NCBI RefSeq assembly: GCF_014650755.1
Contig: NZ_BMVO01000019.1
Span: 61,254 to 125,253, forward strand
Direction of reading: 5' to 3'
Length of the DNA stretch: 64,000 nt
DNA from: Streptomyces chryseus
Lineage (GTDB): Bacteria; Actinomycetota; Actinomycetes; Streptomycetales; Streptomycetaceae
How positions within the stretch are numbered: the stretch's first letter is position 1; the number at the start of each line of letters is the position of its first letter. Below are positions 7,314-16,090 of the stretch, piece after piece. A program made the position numbers and the translations under genes. The notes under the pieces were generated by a model. The model ran no database searches, had not been told where the DNA came from, and saw only the letters and a list, made by a program, of their open reading frames with translations.

Positions 7314-8645
7314 TCACACCTCGGCATACGTGAGCTGCGGCTTCGCCGGTACGGCCACCGGACGCCGAAGGTATACCGCCCAGGTGACGGTGAAGCACGC
7401 GGCGTAGAAGGCGAGGAAGGCCGCGAAGGCCGCCGTGCCCGTGCCGGCGGTCTGGAAGGACTGCCGGAAGGCCAGGTTGATCGCGAGCCCGCCCAGCGCG
7501 CCGACCGCGCCGATCAGGCCCATGGACGCCCCGGACAGCCGCCGCCCGTACGCCGCGGCCGCCTCGCCCTCCATGCCCTTGGCCAGCGCCTTGGCCTGGA
7601 AGATCGCCGGGATCATCTTGTACGTCGAACCGTTGCCGAGGCCGGACAGGACGAACAGCGCGGTGAAGCCCGTCAGGAAGACCGGCAGGGACTTGGTGGT
7701 CGAGGCGTAGACGACCACGGAGGTGGCCGCCGCCATCGCCGCGAAGTTCCACAGGGTGATGCGCGCGCCGCCGAAGCGGTCGGCGAGGGAGCCGCCGAGG
7801 GGACGGATCAGCGAACCGAGGAGCGGGCCGACGAAGGTGAGCGAGGCCGCCTGGAGCGGCGTACGGCCGAACTGGGTCTGGAGGACCAGGCCGAAGGCGA
7901 AGCTGTAGCCGATGAAGGAGCCGAACGTCCCGATGTAGAGGAAGGCCATGATCCAGGTGTGCCGGTCGCGCACCGCCGCCTTCGCCGCCCCCGTGTCGTT
8001 GCGTACGGGCGCCAGGTTGTCCATGTACAGCGCCGCGCACACCGCCGCGACGACGATGAGCGGGATGTACGTGGCCAGCAGGACACGCGGGTGGGTCGCT
8101 CCGGCCACCGCGATGACGAGCAGGCCCATGAGCTGGACCACGGGTACGCCGATGTTGCCGCCGCCCGCGTTCAGGCCCAGCGCCCAGCCCTTCTTGCGCA
8201 GCGGGAAGAAGGAGTTGATGTTGGTCATGGAGGAGGCGAAGTTTCCGCCACCGACGCCGGTGAGCGCCGCGACCACCATGAAGGTGGTGTAGGAGGTGCC
8301 GGGCTCCATGACGGCGTACGCCGCGCCCGTGGGCAGCAGCAGCATCAGCGCGCTGAAGACGGTCCAGTTCCGGCCGCCGAAGCGGGCCACGGCGAAGGTG
8401 TAGGGCACGCGCACGACGGCGCCGACGAGGGTGGCGGTGGCGATCAGGAAGAACTTGCCCGCCGGGTCGATGCCGTACTCCGGGCCCATGAAGAGCACCA
8501 TGACGGACCACAGGGTCCAGATGGAGAAGCCGATGTGCTCGGAGAGTACGGAGAAGAGCAGGTTGCGGCGGGCGATCCGCTCCCCCGACTCCTTCCAGAA
8601 GGTCTCGTCCTCGGGGTCCCACTGTTCGATCCACCGGCCTGCCAT
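7314..8645 (-). CDS. narK: Nitrate/nitrite transporter, NarK family (MFS)
   Basis: This 443-residue protein with about 12 membrane segments belongs to the NarK branch of the major facilitator superfamily, which carries nitrate in and/or nitrite out across the cytoplasmic membrane. The nitrate signature is present twice: GVGGGNFASSMTNINSFFP and GWALGLNAGGGNIG. A conserved motif-A-like stretch (GGSLADRFGG) follows TM8. The start is ATG 8645 with GGAGG 9 bases upstream. That ribosome-binding site sits in one arm of an 11-bp inverted repeat (8650-8680). The adjacent nnaR supports a role in nitrate assimilation or detoxification, not respiration, but direction of transport cannot be read from sequence. 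Confidence 0.92.
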   Translation of the reverse strand: MAGRWIEQWDPEDETFWKESGERIARRNLLFSVLSEHIGFSIWTLWSVMVLFMGPEYGIDPAGKFFLIATATLVGAVVRVPYTFAVARFGGRNWTVFSALMLLLPTGAAYAVMEPGTSYTTFMVVAALTGVGGGNFASSMTNINSFFPLRKKGWALGLNAGGGNIGVPVVQLMGLLVIAVAGATHPRVLLATYIPLIVVAAVCAALYMDNLAPVRNDTGAAKAAVRDRHTWIMAFLYIGTFGSFIGYSFAFGLVLQTQFGRTPLQAASLTFVGPLLGSLIRPLGGSLADRFGGARITLWNFAAMAAATSVVVYASTTKSLPVFLTGFTALFVLSGLGNGSTYKMIPAIFQAKALAKGMEGEAAAAYGRRLSGASMGLIGAVGALGGLAINLAFRQSFQTAGTGTAAFAAFLAFYAACFTVTWAVYLRRPVAVPAKPQLTYAEV

Positions 8646-8649
8646 GACG

Positions 8650-8680
8650 CGCCTCCACGAGTTCTCGGGTCGTGGAGGCG
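8650..8680 (-). promoter_or_regulatory. Hairpin covering the narK ribosome-binding site
   Basis: CGCCTCCACGA (8650-8660) and TCGTGGAGGCG (8670-8680) are exact inverted copies with a 9-base spacer. In narK mRNA the proximal arm contains the GGAGG Shine-Dalgarno sequence, so a folded leader would block ribosome access. It may instead be a DNA operator. Confidence 0.55.
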
Positions 8681-8751
8681 ACGTTAGGGACAGAGCATTT
8701 CAGGCCCGTGCCGTGAGGTGACCGGCGCGCAACCTTGCTCTCACCCGGCGG

Positions 8752-10014
8752 TCAGCGCGGGTGTGAGCGCTTCTTCGGCGCGCCGTTCGGCCACAGGCGC
8801 GGCTTGCGCTGCGCGGCGACGTCTTCCAGCCAGCCCACCGCCATGATCATCAGGCCGATCAGCGGCCAGACGACGATCAGCATGAGGGTCGTGTACGCGC
8901 TCTCGATGTAGCCGGAGTACGTCGGCCAGACGCCCGGGATCTGGAAGAGCAGGTCGATGATCGGGATGGTCGCCATGATCAGCAGGTTGTGCCAGAGGTA
9001 GATCGTCACGGCCCGGTTGTTGGCGAGGGTGATGACGGTGTCGAAGCCCTTGAGCCGGGGCGGGAGCTCCTTCCAGGCCGGTGAGTACTGGAGGAGGATC
9101 ACGCAGAAGCCGAACGACCAGGCCGCCTGGGCGAGCGGGATGTCGTTGAGGTCCCAGCCGTCGGCGGTCAGGTGCCAGGACGCCCACCACAGGCCGAACG
9201 CCATGAGCAGCGTCGACACGGACACCGAGATGTAGCGCGGGACCTTCTCGAACAGGCCGTCGTTGTGGGCGAATCCGAGCACCCAGCAGGAGCCGTAGAC
9301 CGCGAAGTCGGTGAGGGCGTTGCCGAACTCGCCGGGGATCGTGAACAGGCCCGATCCGATGACCGCGGTGACGCCGAGCGGGGCCAGCAGCGTCAGCCAC
9401 GGCACCTTTCGGAACGCCCACAGGAGGAGGGGGGACGCGATGACGAACCAGAGGTACGCGCGGATGTACCAGAGGGGGCCCGCCGCCTGGACCGCCCAGG
9501 TGTCCTCCAGCAGGCCGGCCTTGTCACCGCTGTGCCAGGGGAACGGCGGGGCGCCGACGGGGAAGACGTAGTTGGCGAGTTTCAGGAACCACCAGATGCC
9601 CTCCTCCTTCAGCGGCTCCCAGCCGAAATAGAACATGATCGGCACGACGGTGAGCGAGAACGCCCACAGCGGCGGCAGGAGCCGTCGGACGCGACCCCGG
9701 ATCACGCCTGCGGCGGGCCGCTTCAGCGAGCGCGCCATGAGCGACCCGGCCAGCGCGAACATCACGCCCATGGACGGGAAGAGGATCGTCAGCCAGGCCC
9801 AGCCGAAGATGTGGTAGACGACGACACGCACGAGCGCGATGGTGCGCAGTACGTCGAGGTAGCGGTCGCGGCCCGGCCGGGCCGCCGCCGCGGCGGGCGC
9901 GGCCGGCTCCGCCTTGTGCCGGGCGCGCGGCAGCTGCGCGGTCGTGTCGGTGCCGAACGCGGCGAAGGCGGGCTCCGTGCCGTAGGCGGGGCCGGGGGTG
10001 GTGCCGGGGGTCAT
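8752..10014 (-). CDS. Acyltransferase-3 family membrane protein coupled to matB
   Basis: This 420-residue integral membrane protein has about 10 hydrophobic segments. It carries acyltransferase-3 features: RDRYLDVLRTIALVRVVVYH near residue 48 with the conserved R/H positions, GPLWYIRAYLWF, and a late YLWHNLL stretch. Such enzymes move acetyl or succinyl groups onto sugars of extracellular glycans. The ATG at 10014 overlaps the matB stop codon by 4 bp (ATGA), so it is translated with MatB. That makes O-acylation of the MatAB glycan the most economical hypothesis, comparable to IcaC alongside IcaA/IcaB. The open frame continues upstream past the ATG only as an out-of-frame artefact over matB. 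Confidence 0.87.
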   Translation of the reverse strand: MTPGTTPGPAYGTEPAFAAFGTDTTAQLPRARHKAEPAAPAAAAARPGRDRYLDVLRTIALVRVVVYHIFGWAWLTILFPSMGVMFALAGSLMARSLKRPAAGVIRGRVRRLLPPLWAFSLTVVPIMFYFGWEPLKEEGIWWFLKLANYVFPVGAPPFPWHSGDKAGLLEDTWAVQAAGPLWYIRAYLWFVIASPLLLWAFRKVPWLTLLAPLGVTAVIGSGLFTIPGEFGNALTDFAVYGSCWVLGFAHNDGLFEKVPRYISVSVSTLLMAFGLWWASWHLTADGWDLNDIPLAQAAWSFGFCVILLQYSPAWKELPPRLKGFDTVITLANNRAVTIYLWHNLLIMATIPIIDLLFQIPGVWPTYSGYIESAYTTLMLIVVWPLIGLMIMAVGWLEDVAAQRKPRLWPNGAPKKRSHPR

Positions 10015-12239
10015 GCGACGGGCCTCTTCTCGTTGCTCCGCTGGCGCTGGCCCGGGATGGAGCCGGGCGCCTCGACCGCGCCGGTGCGGCGCAGCTTCTG
10101 CCAGCGCAGCCGGCCGCCGGTCAGGGCGGTGATCCAGGACTGGAGCAGCACGACGTACATCAGCTGCCGGTAGAGGATCTGCTGGAGGGGCAGCGAGATC
10201 AGGTGGGTCATCTTCTCGCGGTCGAGCCGGAAGGCGTACGCCGCGCAGACCGCCTGGACGGCGAGCACGCCGAGCCAGGCGACGACGGTCTTCTGAGTGG
10301 GGCCGAAGACCAGGCCGTACAGCAGGAACACGTCGATCAGGGGTGCGAGCAGCGGGAACAGCACCATGAAGAGGGACACCAGCGGCAGGCCCACGCGGCC
10401 GAAGCGCCCGGAGGGGCCGCTCTCGATGACCGCCCGGCGGTGCTTCCAGATGGCCTGCATGGTGCCGTAGCTCCAGCGGTAGCGCTGCGACCACAGCTGC
10501 TGGACGCTCTCCGGGGCCTCGGTCCAGGCGCGCGCCTTCTCGGCGTACACGACCCGCCAGCCGTCGCGGTGCAGGGCCATGGTGACGTCGGTGTCCTCGG
10601 CGAGGGTGTCCTCGCTCATGCCGCCGAAGCGCTGGAGCGCGTCGGCGCGGAAGGCGCCGACCGCGCCGGGGATGGTCGGCATGCAGCCCAGCAGGTCGTA
10701 CATGCGCCGGTCGAGGTTGAAGCCCATCACGTACTCGATGTGCTGCCAGGCGCCGATCAGCGAGTCGCGGTTGCCGACCTTGGCGTTGCCCGCGACCGCG
10801 CCGACCCGGGGGTCGCCGAACGGCTGGACCAGTTCGCGGACGGTGGCGGGCTCGAAGACCGTGTCGCCGTCCATCATCACGACGATGTTGTAGCGGGCGT
10901 GCGCGAGACCGTTGTTGAGCGCGGCGGGCTTGCCCGAGTTCTGCTGGCGTACGACGCGTACGTTCGGCAGGCGCATCGCCTCGACGATGTCGGCCGTGCC
11001 GTCCGTCGAACCGTCGTCGATGACGATGATCTCGATGGGGTGCTCGCTGGTCATCAGCGAGCGGACCGTGTTGGCGATGCACTCGCGCTCGTTGTACGCC
11101 GGGACGAGCACCGAGACGGGCTCGGTGAACTCCGGGCCCCAGCTGAAGTCCCGCTTGCGGACCTTGCGCGCGTGCAGGAACGACAGCAGCAGCATCATGC
11201 CGAAGCGCAGCATCACCAGGACGCCGATGGCGGCGAGGCCCGCGACGAGGACGCTGGTGGTCTTCTCCGAGAAGGCCACGGCGTAGACCCAGGCCTTGCC
11301 CTTCCACAGCTCGGGGCCGGTCACCTGGGTGTGCGCGGTGGGCGCGCCCAGGGCCTCGGTGAGGTTGGTGAAGTCGTACCCGCGGTCCTGCATCGTCGGC
11401 AGGAAGCGGTCGAGGGCCGCCACCGTCTGCGAGCGGTCGCCGCCGGAGTCGTGCATCAGCACGATCGAGCCGTCGGTGCCCCTGGGGGTGGCGCGCTTGA
11501 TGATCGCCTCGACCCCGGGGCGCTTCCAGTCCTCGGAGTCGGTGTTGTTGAACGCCGTGATGTAGCCGCGGCTGCCGATGTACTGCGTCACCGGCCACGA
11601 CTTGTTGTCGAGGGCGTCGGAGAACGAGGAGTACGGCGGACGGAACAGCGAGGTCCGGATGCCGGCCGCGCCCGCGATGGCGAGCTGGTTCTGGGACAGC
11701 TCCCAGTCGATGCGGTCCGTGGACTGGTAGGAGAGGTCGGGGTGGTTGAAGGTGTGCAGCCCGATCTCGTGGCCCTCCGCCACCATGCGCTCGACCAGGT
11801 CGGGGTGGCGCGAGGCCATCGTGCCGGTGACGAAGAAGACGCCGTGGGCGTCGTACTGCTTGAGCTTGTCGAGGACCTTCGGCGTCCACTCGGGGTCGGG
11901 GCCGTCGTCGAAGGTCAGCACGAGCTTGCGGTCGGGGACGCTGAGCGCCTTGGGCGCCTTCGCGTCGCGCGCGTCGATGACGGGGCCGCCCTTGAGGATG
12001 TGCTCGGGGACCTTGTCGATCGGGGCGGGCGGACGCACGCGGTGGTCGGCGAGGATCTCGCTGTGCACGTAACCGCGCAGCATCAGCATCGCGAGCAGCG
12101 CCACCAGGAAGAGCGAGGGCAGCAGATAGCGCATGGGTATGCGCCGCCGGACGGTGCGCCGGCCGCGGGCCGCGCGCGGCGCCCCGGTGGGGCGAGGTGC
12201 GCGGTGGGCGCGGTGCGCGCGCCTGCCGTGGGATGCCAT
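10011..12239 (-). CDS. matB: MatB: bifunctional polysaccharide deacetylase / family 2 glycosyltransferase
   Basis: This 742-residue protein combines two catalytic modules. After a basic N-terminus and one membrane helix (about 37-55) comes a NodB/CE4 deacetylase with all five motifs: LTFDDGPDPEW, HTFNHPD, RPPYS, DSEDW and LMHDSGGD. After a second helix comes a processive GT2 domain: VLVPAYNERE, IDDGSTDGT, MMDGDTVFEP, LAEDTD and QRYRW. C-terminal membrane helices probably form the export channel. The arrangement fits synthesis and partial deacetylation of a poly-beta-1,6-GlcNAc-like glycan; in S. coelicolor/lividans the mat genes drive mycelial aggregation. ATG 12239 follows the matA stop by 5 bp. 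The symbol is by family and synteny. Confidence 0.92.
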   Translation of the reverse strand: MASHGRRAHRAHRAPRPTGAPRAARGRRTVRRRIPMRYLLPSLFLVALLAMLMLRGYVHSEILADHRVRPPAPIDKVPEHILKGGPVIDARDAKAPKALSVPDRKLVLTFDDGPDPEWTPKVLDKLKQYDAHGVFFVTGTMASRHPDLVERMVAEGHEIGLHTFNHPDLSYQSTDRIDWELSQNQLAIAGAAGIRTSLFRPPYSSFSDALDNKSWPVTQYIGSRGYITAFNNTDSEDWKRPGVEAIIKRATPRGTDGSIVLMHDSGGDRSQTVAALDRFLPTMQDRGYDFTNLTEALGAPTAHTQVTGPELWKGKAWVYAVAFSEKTTSVLVAGLAAIGVLVMLRFGMMLLLSFLHARKVRKRDFSWGPEFTEPVSVLVPAYNERECIANTVRSLMTSEHPIEIIVIDDGSTDGTADIVEAMRLPNVRVVRQQNSGKPAALNNGLAHARYNIVVMMDGDTVFEPATVRELVQPFGDPRVGAVAGNAKVGNRDSLIGAWQHIEYVMGFNLDRRMYDLLGCMPTIPGAVGAFRADALQRFGGMSEDTLAEDTDVTMALHRDGWRVVYAEKARAWTEAPESVQQLWSQRYRWSYGTMQAIWKHRRAVIESGPSGRFGRVGLPLVSLFMVLFPLLAPLIDVFLLYGLVFGPTQKTVVAWLGVLAVQAVCAAYAFRLDREKMTHLISLPLQQILYRQLMYVVLLQSWITALTGGRLRWQKLRRTGAVEAPGSIPGQRQRSNEKRPVA

Positions 12240-12244
12240 GTGTG

Positions 12245-13066
12245 CTACGTGCCTTTCGCGGCAAGTTGACTGGTGGTGCCGCCTGCGGCGGGGTCCGTCC
12301 GCGGGTCTGCGGGCTCGGCGCCCGGGTCGCCTCCGCCTGGGTCCGCGCCGGGGTCGGTGCCCGGGCCGGGGTCGGTGCCGGGTCCCGGGTCGGCGCCGGG
12401 ATCGGTGGTGCCGGGGTCCGTGCCCGGGTCGCCGCCGTCGGGGTCGGTGCCGGGCGCCGGGTCCGTGCCGGGGTCGGCCGGGGCGGGGTTCGTACCGGAG
12501 CCGGTGCCGCCGGTGGCCGGCGGGAGGTTCTCCTTGGGGGCGCCGACGCTCTTGGACGAGCTCGCGCCGGGCGCGGGGTCCAGCGGGCCGGCGACGCCGG
12601 CCGGCCCGTCGGCGGCCGGCGGCTCGGTGGCGCCGGCGGAGGCGGACGGCGTCGCACCCGCGGTCACCGGGGGTGTCGATCCCGGTGACGCCGGATCGTC
12701 GGGGGCCGGGGATATCCGGACCGTGTCCGCCTTCTTCTTGTCGTCGGCGAGGCCGGGTATCTGGAGGAAGGGCGCGGCGGAGTTGCCGCCGGCCAGGGCG
12801 ACGACCAGCGTGACGGCGTAACAGGCGCAGGCGAAGGCGAGAACCCAGCCGATGCGGCGCAGCTTCTTGCTCCGGCGGCCGGTCGCGTCGACGAAGACCG
12901 GACCGTCGGAGCTCTCCTGGAGCTCCTGGAGCTCCTGGGTCTGCGGCGGGTGGCCGAGGTCGCCCGGCCGCACCATGCCGAGCTGGACCGTGATCTCGCT
13001 CGGGATCGGTTCCTGGGGATACCCGGATCGGGCATCGTCTCGCCAATTGTCCACAGTTGTACGCAC
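12245..13066 (-). CDS. matA: MatA: membrane protein with Pro/Gly/Asp-rich extracellular tail
   Basis: The protein has about 80 cytoplasmic residues, one membrane helix (IGWVLAFACACYAVTLVVAL) and about 170 extracellular residues. The C-terminal part consists of short PGTDP/PGADP repeats before a TSQLAAKGT end. I chose GTG 13066 because GGGGGA lies just upstream; the frame stays open to a GTG at 13141 without a usable ribosome-binding site. It is immediately upstream of matB in the same transcript, with 5 bp between stop and start, and matA/matB act together in S. lividans. The biochemical role of MatA is not evident from sequence. The flexible tail suggests a wall-spanning or glycan-handling function, which is a guess. 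Confidence 0.75.
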   Translation of the reverse strand: MRTTVDNWRDDARSGYPQEPIPSEITVQLGMVRPGDLGHPPQTQELQELQESSDGPVFVDATGRRSKKLRRIGWVLAFACACYAVTLVVALAGGNSAAPFLQIPGLADDKKKADTVRISPAPDDPASPGSTPPVTAGATPSASAGATEPPAADGPAGVAGPLDPAPGASSSKSVGAPKENLPPATGGTGSGTNPAPADPGTDPAPGTDPDGGDPGTDPGTTDPGADPGPGTDPGPGTDPGADPGGGDPGAEPADPRTDPAAGGTTSQLAAKGT

Positions 13067-13213
13067 ATCCCCCACTGAAGTGACTGGGGTGCGCGCCGCG
13101 ACTGCTCGGTTGATCTGTTGCCGGAACGGGCCCCCACCCACTCCGGGCGCCCCCTATCACACCGCACCCAGGCGATGAATGTAGCGCACGCCGATGACAG
13201 GAGGGCTGTTGAG

Positions 13214-14179
13214 TCAGTTGTTGTTGAGCATCAGTGACATATCGGTTTCGGGAAGCCAGCCTCCTATGGGGATTTCCAGCCATCGATCCCGTTCCCCGAG
13301 CTCACAAATCGTCCCTTTTAGCACCTCAAGCCCCTTATGGCGGAGACCTTTTCGCCACACGAGTGAGATCGGCGACAGTGGTACGGGATCGACGATCGGC
13401 CGCAGCTCCATGCCGGGAACGGCGATGAACTCGGTACTCGCCAGTACCGACCAGCGCCGCTTGCGGATCACCCGGACGAACTCCTCGGCGCCCTCGATCT
13501 CCGGGAACGGCGCCGCCACCGCGATGCCCCGCCCCGCGAAGAGCCGCACCGCCAGATCGGTCCACTCGGCGGTGGCCGCGTTGCCCGCCGCCGCGTAGAG
13601 GGTCTCCCCCGCGAGCGCGCCCAGCGGCACCTCGTCCAGCGCGGCCAGCGGGTGGTCCTCGGCGAGGAGTACGGCCATCCGCTCGAAGCGCATCGGCCGG
13701 TGCTCCAGCTGGTCGAGCAGGGCGGGATCGAGCCCGGCGACGCGCCCCGAGGAGACGTCCAGCCGGCCGGCGACGATCGCGGCCGCCGCACCCGTGAGAC
13801 CGCTGTGGAAGCGGGCGACGAACTCCACGTCGGGCGCGGCCGCCCGCGCCGCCTCCAGCACCTGGTACGCGGTGCCGACGTACGCGCCGACGTCGAAGAC
13901 GAGTGGCCGTTCGTCGCGCGCCCAGGCCGTGCCCAGCTCGTCGTACGCCGCCAGCACGCGCCGCGCGTACGGCAGGAGCCGCTCGCCCTCCGCCGTGAGC
14001 GACACGCTCCGGGTGGACCGTACGAACAGCTCGGAGCCCAGCTCCCGCTCCAGCCGCCGCACGTCACGGCTCAACGCCTGCTGCGCCGTGTAGAGCCTGG
14101 CTGCCGCCCGGGTGAAGTGGAGGTCCTGGGCGACCGCCTCGAAGGCGCGCAGAAGGCGGGGTTCTATGTCGTGGGGCAC
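13214..14179 (-). CDS. LysR-family transcriptional regulator
   Basis: This is a 321-residue LTTR. The N-terminal winged helix spans about residues 7-65 (LLRAFEAVAQDLHFTRAAARLY, then ALSRDVRRLERELGSELFVR), followed by a periplasmic-binding-protein-like effector domain from about residue 92. GTG 14179 is the start. A TAAGTT -10-like box lies 6 bases upstream, so the mRNA may be leaderless. It is divergent from the MFS exporter gene at 14263 across an 83-bp gap holding an imperfect palindrome, the usual arrangement for an LTTR controlling its neighbour. The effector is unknown, perhaps a substrate of that transporter. Confidence 0.88.
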   Translation of the reverse strand: MPHDIEPRLLRAFEAVAQDLHFTRAAARLYTAQQALSRDVRRLERELGSELFVRSTRSVSLTAEGERLLPYARRVLAAYDELGTAWARDERPLVFDVGAYVGTAYQVLEAARAAAPDVEFVARFHSGLTGAAAAIVAGRLDVSSGRVAGLDPALLDQLEHRPMRFERMAVLLAEDHPLAALDEVPLGALAGETLYAAAGNAATAEWTDLAVRLFAGRGIAVAAPFPEIEGAEEFVRVIRKRRWSVLASTEFIAVPGMELRPIVDPVPLSPISLVWRKGLRHKGLEVLKGTICELGERDRWLEIPIGGWLPETDMSLMLNNN

Positions 14180-14188
14180 GCCGTGAAC

Positions 14189-14208
14189 TTACAACGCGGG
14201 TGCGTGAA
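14189..14208. promoter_or_regulatory. Possible LysR operator
   Basis: TTACAACGCGGGTGCGTGAA is an imperfect inverted repeat in the divergent LysR/MFS intergenic space. It has the interrupted-palindrome shape of LTTR sites and overlaps the region just upstream of the LysR start. Confidence 0.35.
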
Positions 14209-14262
14209 TGGGCGCCCGGAAGGTGTTGGACCGCCCGGCGTTCCCGCCCCGAAGGTTGATCC

Positions 14263-15582
14263 ATGCCCGTTCATGACACCCCTTCCCCTCTCCTGGCCGT
14301 GTCCGGCGACGTCCTGATCGCCGCCGACCGCCCCGACTACGCGTACGCACCGCGCCGCACGCCGCCGCGCCGCAGGCCCGGCCGCTTCTCGCCCTACCGC
14401 CGCCTGTTCGCCACCCCCGGGGCGCGTGCCTTCACCGCGGGCAATTTCCTCGCCCGGCTTCCGATGGGCATGTTCAGCGTGAGCGCGGTCATGATGATCG
14501 CCGGTTCGCGCGGCTCGTACGCCCTGGCCGGAGCGGTCGTCGCGACCGGTCTCGCCGTCACCGCCGTCGTGGCGCCCTGGACGGCCCGGCTCGTGGACCG
14601 GCACGGGCAGGCCCGCGTCGCGGTGCCCGCCACCGCCGTCGCCGTACTCGGCTCGCTCGCCCTGCTGCTGTGCGTCCGCCACGGCGCACCGGACTGGACG
14701 CTCTTCGCCGCGTACGCCGCCACCGCCACCACTCCGAACACCGGCGGCATGTCCCGCGCCCGCTGGGCCCACCTCTTCCGGGACGACCCGGCGGCGCGCC
14801 ACACGGCCAACTCCTTCGAGCAGGCGGCCGACGAGCTGTGCTTCATGCTCGGCCCGGTCGCCGCCGCCTTCCTCTGTACGGCGCTCTTTCCCGAGGCCGG
14901 CACGCTGACCGGGGCGGTCCTGATGATGACCGGCGTCCTGGTCTTCGCCGCCCAGCGCGCCACCGAACCGCCCACCACTCCCCGCACGCCGGGCGCCCGC
15001 TCCCCGGTCCGCCTGCCCGGCATGCCCGCGCTGCTCGCGGTCTTCCTCGCCACCGGCGCGGTCTTCGGCTCCATGGAGGTCGTCACGCTGGCCTTCGCCG
15101 ACGGCGCCGGGCACGGCGCCATGGCGGGACCGGTCCTCGCCCTCCAGGCAGCGGGTTCGTGCGCGGCGGGCCTGCTGTACGGGTCCGCGCGCCCGGCGCG
15201 CCACGCGCACCGCCGCCTGCTCGTATGCGTCGCGGCCATGACCGCGCTGATGTTCCTCCCCCTGGTGGCGGCGTCCACCGGCTCGCTGGCCGCGGTCGCC
15301 GCGGCGCTGCTGCCGGCGGGCGCGGCCACGGCCACGGCCCCCACGATGGTCACCGGCATGACCCTGCTCCAAGGCGTGGTCCCCGCGGCCCGGTTGAACG
15401 AGGGCATGACGCTGGCCGTCACCGCGCTGCTCGGCGGCATAGCCGCGGGCTCGGCGGCCGGCGGCTGGCTGGCCGAACACGTCACCCCGGCCGCGGGCTA
15501 CGGGGCGCCCGTGGCGTCGGCGGCCGTGGCGCTGCTGCTGTGCGCGGCGCTCACGGGCACGACAAAGGCCCCGACGTCCTAG
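14263..15582 (+). CDS. MFS transporter, probable drug/metabolite exporter
   Basis: This 439-residue protein with about 12 membrane helices is of the major facilitator type common in actinobacteria. The first half is YRRLFATPGARAFTAGNFLARLPMG split over TM1. A basic-acidic loop between TM2 and TM3 (ARLVDRHGQARV) is the motif-A equivalent, and the second half ends with a small charged C-terminus. The ATG at 14263 has AAGG 8 bases upstream. It is divergent from a LysR gene that probably controls it. The substrate is unknown. The stop codon is inside the hairpin that also terminates ssrA from the opposite side. Confidence 0.85.
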   Translation: MPVHDTPSPLLAVSGDVLIAADRPDYAYAPRRTPPRRRPGRFSPYRRLFATPGARAFTAGNFLARLPMGMFSVSAVMMIAGSRGSYALAGAVVATGLAVTAVVAPWTARLVDRHGQARVAVPATAVAVLGSLALLLCVRHGAPDWTLFAAYAATATTPNTGGMSRARWAHLFRDDPAARHTANSFEQAADELCFMLGPVAAAFLCTALFPEAGTLTGAVLMMTGVLVFAAQRATEPPTTPRTPGARSPVRLPGMPALLAVFLATGAVFGSMEVVTLAFADGAGHGAMAGPVLALQAAGSCAAGLLYGSARPARHAHRRLLVCVAAMTALMFLPLVAASTGSLAAVAAALLPAGAATATAPTMVTGMTLLQGVVPAARLNEGMTLAVTALLGGIAAGSAAGGWLAEHVTPAAGYGAPVASAAVALLLCAALTGTTKAPTS

Positions 15583-15594
15583 GACGGCGGGGCC
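15567..15594 (-). terminator. Terminator of ssrA
   Basis: GGCCCCG (15567-15573) pairs with CGGGGCC (15588-15594), with GTCC-TA-GGAC stacked inside. On the minus strand it is followed by TTTGTC, matching the end of tmRNA transcription. It overlaps the 3' end of the convergent MFS gene. Confidence 0.7.
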
Positions 15595-15614
15595 TCGGCC
15601 TCACATGGGAATTG

Positions 15615-15982
15615 TGGAGATGGCGGGAATCGAACCCGCGTCCAACGGTGCAGAAACAGGGCTTCTCCGAGTGCAGTCCGCTGCGCTTTTCTCGGCCCCG
15701 GAGATCACACGGACAAGTCTCCGACGGGCTCAGTCACTGTTTGATTTCCCACCCGATCCCGTGACCGGACCGAGTGGTTTAGTTCCCTTGATGATGCCAG
15801 GATCCGGGTCGGGAACACCCCCGGGCTGACACTTCGCTAGGTCGCTACTTAGGCAGCGAGGGCGAAGGAATCGCGCTTGGAATCGGCGATTATTGGTTGC
15901 GACATATGGTTAACGAGATCATTGCCGCTTCCTCGACTCGCTTCCCCTGCCTCGACATCCGCTGTCGAAACCGATCATCCCC
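15615..15982 (-). ncRNA. ssrA: Transfer-messenger RNA (tmRNA)
   Basis: The 5' end GGGGATG (15982-15976) pairs with CATCTCC (15622-15616) as the tRNA-like acceptor stem. The T arm is GGGTTCGATTCCCGCC and the conserved 5' GGTTTCGACA is present. The tag frame runs from a GCC resume codon (15887) to TAA (15851-15849), encoding ADSKRDSFALAA; the ALAA end is the degradation signal. The CCA end is not fully encoded. About 368 nt is normal for tmRNA. It frees stalled ribosomes together with SmpB, encoded next upstream on the same strand. Confidence 0.95.
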
Positions 15983-16090
15983 ATGTTGTTTTATCAAGGT
16001 GGTACACGTGCCCCGGGAGGCACAGGTGCCATCGTACGTGAACAACGCACGACCGTGCCAGCCTATTCCCGCCGGCCCGCCCCCGCGCCG

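Noticed and set aside
8752..12657. Single 1301-codon frame covering the acyltransferase and matB
   Set aside because: Only the part from 10014 down is the acyltransferase. Upstream the frame reads matB out of phase and is Arg/Pro-rich noise.
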